Below the pieces are notes generated by a model, which did no database searches, had not been told where the DNA came from, and saw nothing but the letters and a program-made list of their open reading frames with translations. Below, in pieces: positions 39,601 to 48,600 of a stretch of DNA of 64,000 nucleotides (positions are counted from its first letter, which is position 1; each line of letters begins with the position of its first letter). Origin of the DNA: Dendrophyllia cribrosa (Eukaryota; Cnidaria; Anthozoa; Scleractinia; Dendrophylliidae); NCBI GenBank assembly GCA_024195265.1, contig JAJLRJ010000002.1, forward strand, positions 17,306,941 through 17,370,940, given 5' to 3'. The position numbers were made by a program, and so were the translations under genes.

Positions 39601-42556
39601 TCTTTTTCGTTTTGCGCGTTGCGGTGAATACTGCAATTCGTGACCCTATCTAAGGATCACAATACCAAAAATACCAAAAAGGATACCCTATTTAAGGACT
39701 GAGCACCTCAAAAACCCTACCCTATCGGGCGGCACATACCTATATAGTGTATATAAGGGAGTACCCCCCCCCCCCCCCCCCCCCCCCCCGGGTTCCTACC
39801 CTTTTATATACCTCCAGCCTATAAAAAGATAAAAAGGTACCCCTTTCGGGAGGAGCATCCCCGTATAGCCCATTGTAGGGAGTTGGGAGTACACCCACCC
39901 CCCCCCCCCCCCCCGCCCCTCCCCGGGGGTGTAAATAGTATCAAAAATCGTGATAGAATCACAAAATGCGCATGATGGAAAGGAAGCATCAGACAGGTTC
40001 TACGCCTGTATGCATTCAATGTTACTCACTCACCGTATCTGATACCCTGACATTTGCGAAAATTCCCCATCCCAGAATGTTGACTTTTCCTTTAATATAA
40101 AATCCTTTGTAGATCAACGGACCGCCAGCAATTCGCAGATCAAAGTCCGCTGTAGCGTAAGAAGTCTGAAAATATTAAGTAATGCACGTATTAAGTAATT
40201 GGAACGTATCGTTAAGTAAATCCTTATTTAGGAGAAACGTATCTTTTTTGGGGGAAACCAAACGCCAACTGAATGAACGCTTTGGAGAACATCGCCGCTC
40301 CATCCTCAATCACCACAATCTTTTCAATCCTACTCCTGTTTCAATACATTTTAACCAACCTGGCCACTCTATTAACGACATCCTCCTCATTCCCTTGGAA
40401 CTCATCCACAACAACCGCGACTCAGTCAGGAAGGCACACGAGGCCCATCTTATAGATAAAGCGAAGACACTTGATCCTCATGGTATAAATAGACGTGATG
40501 AACTTAATTAGTGACATTTAGTTTATTTCTTACCAATCATTTTCTGTTATTCTGTTGTATGCCATATTTCAAATGATTTATATGTAACAGTCATTTTATT
40601 TCTGTATTCATTTTTGTTTTTTAGCCCCCGTAGAAGGTTTGTTTTGCAAACCGAAATATCGGGCAAATATATTCAACTATTTGTTTTTTTATTTCACTTT
40701 TGCCTCTATCTTTTCTTCTTGCCGTAAAGATCAGTTTGCCGTTGTTATAGTACCTTTACTGTATCTTTTGTACTTTATAATGATTACCACTTATGTTTTA
40801 CATTCGCGTAATAGACTATTTTTAGCTTCTAAGACTAAAAGGAGGAGAAACAATTAAAACTGTCACAATGAAACTTGGAGGATAAATAAGAAGTCCCAAA
40901 ATATACACTTTAAAATCGGTGACATGATATAATGACGTCATATAAGACATGATTGATGTCATTGTCTAAAAAGGCGTTCATCTTGAATACGTTATCCTTG
41001 CTGTCATAGAAGCGCCAAAAACGACTTAGAAGTAATATAATTATAGTTACTAGAACAATGCTGAAATAATTTTAACTTGTAAAAGCGGTCTAACGTTGTA
41101 TTTACAGTGCGACCACGAAAAGCGTGAACGCCAAAAGTATGTCTGTAATGTTTATTGTGTTACATCCAATCAGATTCGAGAAGCGGCAGAAGAAAGGCCG
41201 ACAAATTGTAATCTGTTTGACCGAGTCAAGAAACGGCATTATTTCAGTTTTATGCCCTTTTTCCAAAACGTAAGGAAAAAAAAAACGTTTTCAAAAATAG
41301 CCGCGCAGACACAGCGCGAAATACATTTCCATTCGCTTGATTTATACGCGCTTGCTATCAAAGCCACTACCTATAGGGTATGATAAAACGGCGGTTTGAA
41401 CTCGGGGCGACTATCAAGTGATAGCCATTTTGTCGACCACGCATTCAGTCAGTTGAACTAACGAAGATCGAATTTTCACCTCGCAGCGCGCCCGTTCATG
41501 TGTCTGTTGTTTTTGTGGTCGGACGTTCTTTAGACGTCCGCTTTTTAAAACATATTCCAGTCCCTCGATAATCCCATGCACTGGCCTGGCTCGAACAAAG
41601 CACGAGGTGAATATCATCCGGTTGCCTTTGTTGTATATGTAATTCGCAAGCAATAAACTGTTTTACTTCATCATTTTGTCGATAAAAGTGGCGGATAATG
41701 AAGGCTGCATGTTGCATGCGCGTAAGCAAACCAATGCAAATGTATTCACTTAACGTCTGCACGGCTATTTCTTAAAAAATCCTTGCAGTTTGTTTTTCTT
41801 CACAGTTTCTAACTCAAAAATAAAAAAGACGCCTGTTTAATCAGACGTGTTTTGAAAGAAAAAGTCATACAAATGAAATAATGCAGTTTCGTGACTCGGT
41901 CAAACAGATCACTATTTGTCGGCTTTTAGTCTGCCGGTTATCGAATCTGATTGGCCGCAACACAATTAACATTCTAAACATATTTTCGGCGTTCAGGCTT
42001 TTCGTGGTCGCACTGTTAAAGAAAATTTCAAATTGCCAAAAATTGGCTGCCATGGAGACACCACACGTCAAACACAGACACCTGTTAAATAAAAATGTTT
42101 CGAGATAAATTAAATGTAACAAAGTTTGGTGGATAGTATTTAATTGTTGTCGAAGTTCTACTTGTTCAAAGTCAGCAAGGGTAGTGTCCCCAACCCCAGT
42201 CGACTGGATGGGATTATAAGCAACCACTTAATATTCTTTTGGGTTGGCAATTGGGTTAAATGGTTATTCTAAAATATCAAGCTAACCTCGACGCCTTCTG
42301 GGAAGCCAGTTGCTGCTACGGGAGGTGGAAGTTCGAAAGTTGCCCCCAGCAGTCTGAAGATCTTTCCCAATGTGAGCGCTGTGATGGACGCGTAGAAGAA
42401 CTGTGGCTCTCCAACACCGACGTATCCACTACCACCAAAACAATGACCCTAAGTAGAAATAAAAAATGGCCCTGAGTGACGGTAAGCAATGGTCCTAAGT
42501 AACAATAAACTGAGTAACAATAAACAATGGCCCTGAGTGACAGCAAGTAATGGCCG

Positions 42557-42634
<78 letters not shown>

Positions 42635-45600
42635 GTCGGCCACAGCCGAGCCTTAATAAGACTATTCCAAACTCTACGATCAAGCATCAGTGCCTGATGA
42701 CCCTGAGTAACAATAAACAATGGCCCTGAGTGACAGTAAGTAGTGGCCCTGAGTAACACTAAACAATGACCCTGAGTAACACTAAACAATGACCCTGAGT
42801 AACAAGACACAATGACCTTGAGTAACAATAAATAACGGCCCTATTTAACAACTAGTAGTAATCATAGATTATAGTGCGTCTCCATATCCCGTGGCACCTC
42901 GTCTTGACCTAGTACCTCAGTTTCATAAATTAATTTATCCACTGTTTAAAAGGGCTATGTCGCGAAATATGTCACGCAGGCAAAAACGTGGGGCCGACAT
43001 CAAACAAATCATTCACGCTATCGCCGTGGGATCGGGCAAAATCCTGCCGTGCTGTGTACTCCGAAAGGTCTCAGATTTTTCCGACGTATAAATAGTATAT
43101 TTGTCTTGATTTCATTTTGGTTATTTCTCCGATTCTGAAATCATACTCCTCAGTACATGTACTAATACCGGAACCGGAAATGAGAAATTTCCGAGAAAGC
43201 CTGAAAAAGTGCTCCCGTGATAAACTTCTTGGACACCGCGCATGAAATCGACGTTTAAGTCACGCAACATTCAACGTCAATTTCGCAGGATTTTTCGGAT
43301 AAAATTACAACTACCAGTTGCAAGTAAGACACAAGACTATTGAATATAATTCATTTATTAGCTAGACAAATTGTAGTCACAAAACTGCGAAATCTTTAGT
43401 CGCAAATGCGCTCGATACAGGCGCAATTTCGAGCACTGCAAAGTTATTAAATCTGCGTTCGCCCTGGCGCGGACGGTCAGTGAATTATTGCTACAAGACA
43501 TACAGCGAATTGCACCGTACCGTAGAACATCGCGAAGAACGACGTCGGTATTTAGGTGAAAGCTTCCCCAATCAGGCAGAGAACCACAGCAAAATCAAGA
43601 TATAACATTCAAAACATACCAGAACGGTAGAGAGGAAAATCCGATAACTTTGCTTGATTCAAAGAGACCCAACAACTTACTTGGTCCGGAGAAGAACCTT
43701 CGTCCAATTTTTCCACTGCATACTTTAAGTAGGCATTGAAATATTGAGCCGTACGATTCCAAAATCGGGAAAATATCCGAAACTAAGTCAAGACAAATAG
43801 ATTATTCACATGTGACATTTCGGAACCCCAGCTCCCCAGGATGATGCCTGATTTCCACGCGCTGGGAATGCTGGATACTATTGTGACGTTTCAACATGGC
43901 GCAGATTTGGTACCGACACTTTTCTCAATTCGTTCCGCTTAGACGACGCGCTAAGCATGCTGGATACTATTGTGACGTTTCAACATGGCGCAGATTTGGT
44001 ACCGACACTTTTCTCGATTCGTTCCGCCTAGCCGACAAGATTAGGAAGCGTCTCCTTCGTCGACGCAATAAGCAATGGTTCTGAGTAACAATAAACAATG
44101 GCCCTGAGTGACAATAAACAATGGCCTTGAGTAACAATAAACAATGACCCTGAGTGACAATAAACAATGGCCCTGAGTGACAATAAACAATGGCCCTGAG
44201 TGACAATAAACAATGGCCCTGAGTGACAATAAATGGTCCTGAGTGATAATAAATTGCTTAGCATTCTGTGGAACCCTTCTTTCTTGAGTTTACTGTCTGG
44301 GCGCTTATTTTAAACTTACGGAAGAATAAAACCGATTATTATGTTAGGAAACATATTGTGCACGACCATAAACCCAGCGCAAACGCCACCCTTCTTTGTA
44401 CTGTAAGTGGAGAGGTTGGTTTTTGATTCAATGTTGAAAATTGTAAGGGCCAGGATGCTCATTCGACATAAGAAGCCATTTAATCGAGAAATTAGAACAA
44501 ACAAGAAGCTGTACACAGCTTGAACTCGTGGCGTTTTTAAATTATTGCAGCATTGTTTCCCGAGTGTTTTGAGTGCTTTTACGGAGAAACAAAGCTTAAA
44601 ATTATGTCTAATCAAAGGCTCCTAAGAGCCAACCCGTGTAGAAGAAATGCGAACGCGTAACGCAATATTGCCGTAAGCTTACGTTTCCACACTGACACGG
44701 TTCGATATTTAAAAAAAAAAAAATGAAACGTAAGAATTTTTGACGAACGGGAAAAAAGAAACAGAACATCACTTTCATAATGTCCAGTCCGAAGAAAAGA
44801 AAAACAGGACAAGAAAAAAAAGAAAAAGAAGGTCTCGAGCGTGAGTTGAACTCGGGCCGTCCGGGGCTAAGCTAAAACCTCTATCCACTGCGCTATCGAA
44901 GAACACTTAGTCGATTAGGTCTAAATTTTATTATTTTAAGGTAGATACGCATCAAAATGCGTGTCTCGGTTGAAAAATCCTTTTAAATAGATTTTAACGT
45001 TGCACTAAAAACTCCAAATGCGAAACACCTTTAAGCTTATTGTTGTTTATATTCGTATAAATCAAATAAATTATTGTTATCGCTGGATTCACGTTGTTCT
45101 TGTTACGAAACGTATTCGTAACAAAGCATTTAATACTCACGAAGTTTACAGCTGATGGAATTGAAGAGCGCGTGAGTGAGTGAGAGAATTTTATTTAGTC
45201 ACCGTTTCCGATAACCCGTGCATTATGCTTGCGTGTATACACGGGTTTAAAAGTAAGACTACACTACATTCACTACATTCAGTAGCCGACACTTCAAAGC
45301 TCGATCGCTAAGCAAATTGCAAGTTATATAAAACACAAAACTTGCCGGAACAAAAATCCCACAGAAATAAGCGGCGAACACAATATCAAACGGTCCTATC
45401 CATCCATGAACGCCTTGCATTGTCTTGAAAACGTGCAATTGGGGTCATTGTATGCTGTAGTTCTTTACTTTGCTTGTCACTGTCAACACACGGAGAAATT
45501 CTGCGGTATGTATTTCATGGCTGAAAGCCATATAGTCGTCGACATAAACTAAAATATGCATGCATAAATTTGCATGCGCTAATGTGACACGAAAAAAAAA

Positions 45601-48600
45601 CAAGAAAGTCAAAGCCGGATTTACAACTCGTGTGCTTCGCCACGAGTAATAATAAAATGGTTTCTGTGGGTATTTCGGGGATAAATAACTCGAGTAATAT
45701 TTTAAAATTGTCACTAATCATGATTATGAGCCACATCGATGAGTCATGGAGTTTTGGGACATTTTTTTAAATTAGAAACCAATTTAAAGACGACCACTGG
45801 TTTATGAAACAGTTTATCATTGATTCATAGTTTTTGGTATCCACACCAGCATAGCTGAATGTCATAATATAGAACATATTCCCTGGAGAGTTTTATTATC
45901 GCTGAATTAGTCACTAATAGCCCATTTCTGAGTTGCTCTCTCTCACATGGATATGAATTTTATTTTACACGCAAATTAAACTTGGACTTGGCCTCGGTTT
46001 AAGGTTACAGTGTACCTTCGGGGGTGTCTCCAGTATAACAGCTCTAGCGTCTTAAGATTACACTTAATATACCTAAACCCAAATATCAAATTAAAGCTTA
46101 TAAAGCTGGCTATCTAAATATGGAAACCATTTGGTAAGAAAATGAATTGTCGAATTTTTTACGACGTCTAAATTCGAACGTCCGAATCAGCTTTATTTAA
46201 ACGCTATAACTCAAAGCGATTATTGTATTTAGCTAATTTGATTTGTTCTCGGGTTTCCGGACACGAAGCGCTAAAAAAACCTGTCGGCGATTTCCCATAT
46301 TCAATTGCAATGAAAAGTTACAGAATATTTTCGAAAAAGGGAGAAAAAAAGTTGGAGTGATCGCACGGAAATGGCTCTTGACGAACAAGTTTTCGGAAAT
46401 AAGAAATTCGCCGACATGTTTTTGTTGATTATATGTTAGCCAAGCTTCTGTCCAAATTTGAGGAAAATCGAACAAATTCCCTTTGAGTTGTAGCTCTTTA
46501 AAGTGTCCCCTACAAGCGAAAAATTAACTTTGAGAAAACAGCGCTTAGAAAAACATATCGCTTCATAAACAAACTCCGCCCACAAAAGTTATACCGTCAT
46601 TTCTCCGTCAATTTTCACTATTTTTCGATAATTTTTTTTGGATGAAAGTTCATTCTGTAAACTTTATTTTGACGCCAAAAAAAAAATTTCAATAAATTTT
46701 CGATCTGAAGGTACACTGTAACCTTAAAAAGAAGGCTAAGAGCAATTCGGAAATGGGTTGTTAGCGGATTATCATAACAACAACAACAAAAATCTTTATT
46801 AGTTAGTTATTATAGAGTTTACAATAAACAATGGCCCTGAGTGACAATAAATGGTCCTGAGTGATAATAAATTGCTTAGCATTCTGTGGAACCCTTCTTT
46901 CTTGAGTTTACAATAAACAATGGCCATAACTTACATCGTTGTTAAAGTCTGCAGCTATAAGGCAGTCGTATCCAAACTCCACCCTCATTCCAAACTGCAC
47001 ACCTGTTACGGGTATAGGCGCTCCAACCTGGTACGTTAACCTGTCAATCAAAGCATTAGTAAGTTCATTGTGTCTGTCTGGAGAAAAGGGACGTGCTCGC
47101 TAAAACCAAATCCCTGCAATTTCCTGTTTGTGTAATTTCATCTTTACTTACAGTTATAGTTATCATACGTTTTTGTTTCTTTCGATTCGTTTATGTTAAA
47201 CTGTTCAGTGATTTTGGATTGATTTTAAGACTACAAGAAAACGTGTTAAACAATGGGAATATCTTATCTAGTCTCATCACTCGAGAATTTAAAGCTTGAC
47301 AAATGAATGTAAGGTTGATTCATCTATAAAATCCACTAAACAGTAATTTCCGGTGTAAGTTTACTCTATTTTTCCAGTCTTAAAGTGTGGCTACTCAGTA
47401 CTAAAATAGCTAGCACTTATTAATCGGTATTTCCTTTGGTGCTGTTTATTTATCAAGATGTTAGACTATCTTTTGAGTCTGCGAATGAGATACTAAAGTT
47501 TGGCCGCTCAATGAGAGTAAAGAGTAGTTTTTCGGTTTAGTAATGTTTTGCCTCTTTATATTTTGAAAAGTAAAATTGAAATTTTTATCCAGTTTCAAGC
47601 CTGTCTGAAGAGACTACACATACCCAGAGACCAGGGCTTAAACAACTCGGAATCTTCATTTTAAAAGGAGAGTGTGCAAATCACTCCATTTTTGCGCCTC
47701 CAATAAAAAAGGGTGCGCATTGCGTAGTTGTGTTTTTGGTTTTCGTAAGCGTTCCAGCGACAAAGCGATCAACTTCTTACCCAAGAAAAATGTTCCCTAA
47801 AGAGAGCCACGGGATCCAGTAAGCTTTTCTCCACATTCCTCGCATACCCAGCTTACCGCCGACTACCTGTTTTGTGAAGTCGTATTCCAACACACCAAAA
47901 AGGTACAAATCATTACCAGGGGCTATAATTCCGTCCCGTTCGATCTCTCCGTTCACAGGGACTTTTATGTCAACCCGGAAGCCTAACTTGGTATGCGTTG
48001 CAGTGGCGTTGAATTCCGCCTGGCGATGAAAACAAAGGAGAACAGTTTGTTCACGTTCACCGAAAATAATTTTTCCATACTTAAAACACCACATACTTAT
48101 TACGTTTCAAAACGGTTGATGCGTTTACATGAATAGTTTTAAGAGATTACTTAAGATGCACCTTTTTAAAAATATATTTTATTAGTTTCTTATTAGCTCC
48201 TAGTATTTTATTAGTTTCATATAATAATAATTATTATAAATATTTTAATCATCCCTAAAGCTTTAAGGTGTTTCGATACAGTTTTCTGGAGACCATACCA
48301 ACATTTTTCAATCGGCTTTTAAGCGGTCTTTTCCAAGTCAGATCAACGTGAACTTTTCACTACTAACTGGTTTTGAATTGAAGTTTGGATAAGTATATAT
48401 TCTGGTAAAATCGATAATACCATGACGACGATAAATAAGAAACTTCGAAATCAGTAAAAGTGAAATTTAGCGCGTTTAAGATTTCGCATTGAAAATCCCA
48501 CATAGACATCTTAAAATATGGTATATGGCATATATATTTTGCAAGAATAAAAAAATTCTGTATGTTTGATTTTAAATAAATCGCAATAACATTTCAAACC

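Larger units (their letters stand above)
42470..46928 (-). repeat. 23-bp minisatellite in several blocks of intron 3
   Basis: Units of the form CCCTGAGTGACAATAAAC + AATGG occur at 42470-42560, 42697-42845, 44075-44250, 46822-46862 and 46905-46926. On the minus strand each unit reads TTTATTGTTACTCAG|GGYCATTG, i.e. like a 3' splice site. The array touches the donor side of exon 3 and the acceptor side of exon 4. About 70 bp including GCATTCTGTGGAACCC is duplicated at 44220-44292 and 46840-46912. Confidence 0.9.

Noticed and set aside
42449..42683. Poly-Val and poly-Ser open frames
   Set aside because: Translations of the (ACT)n microsatellite.
43967..44264. Open frames with repeated [18 protein letters not shown] peptide
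   Set aside because: Shadow of the 23-bp minisatellite in all three frames; no splice sites in phase.
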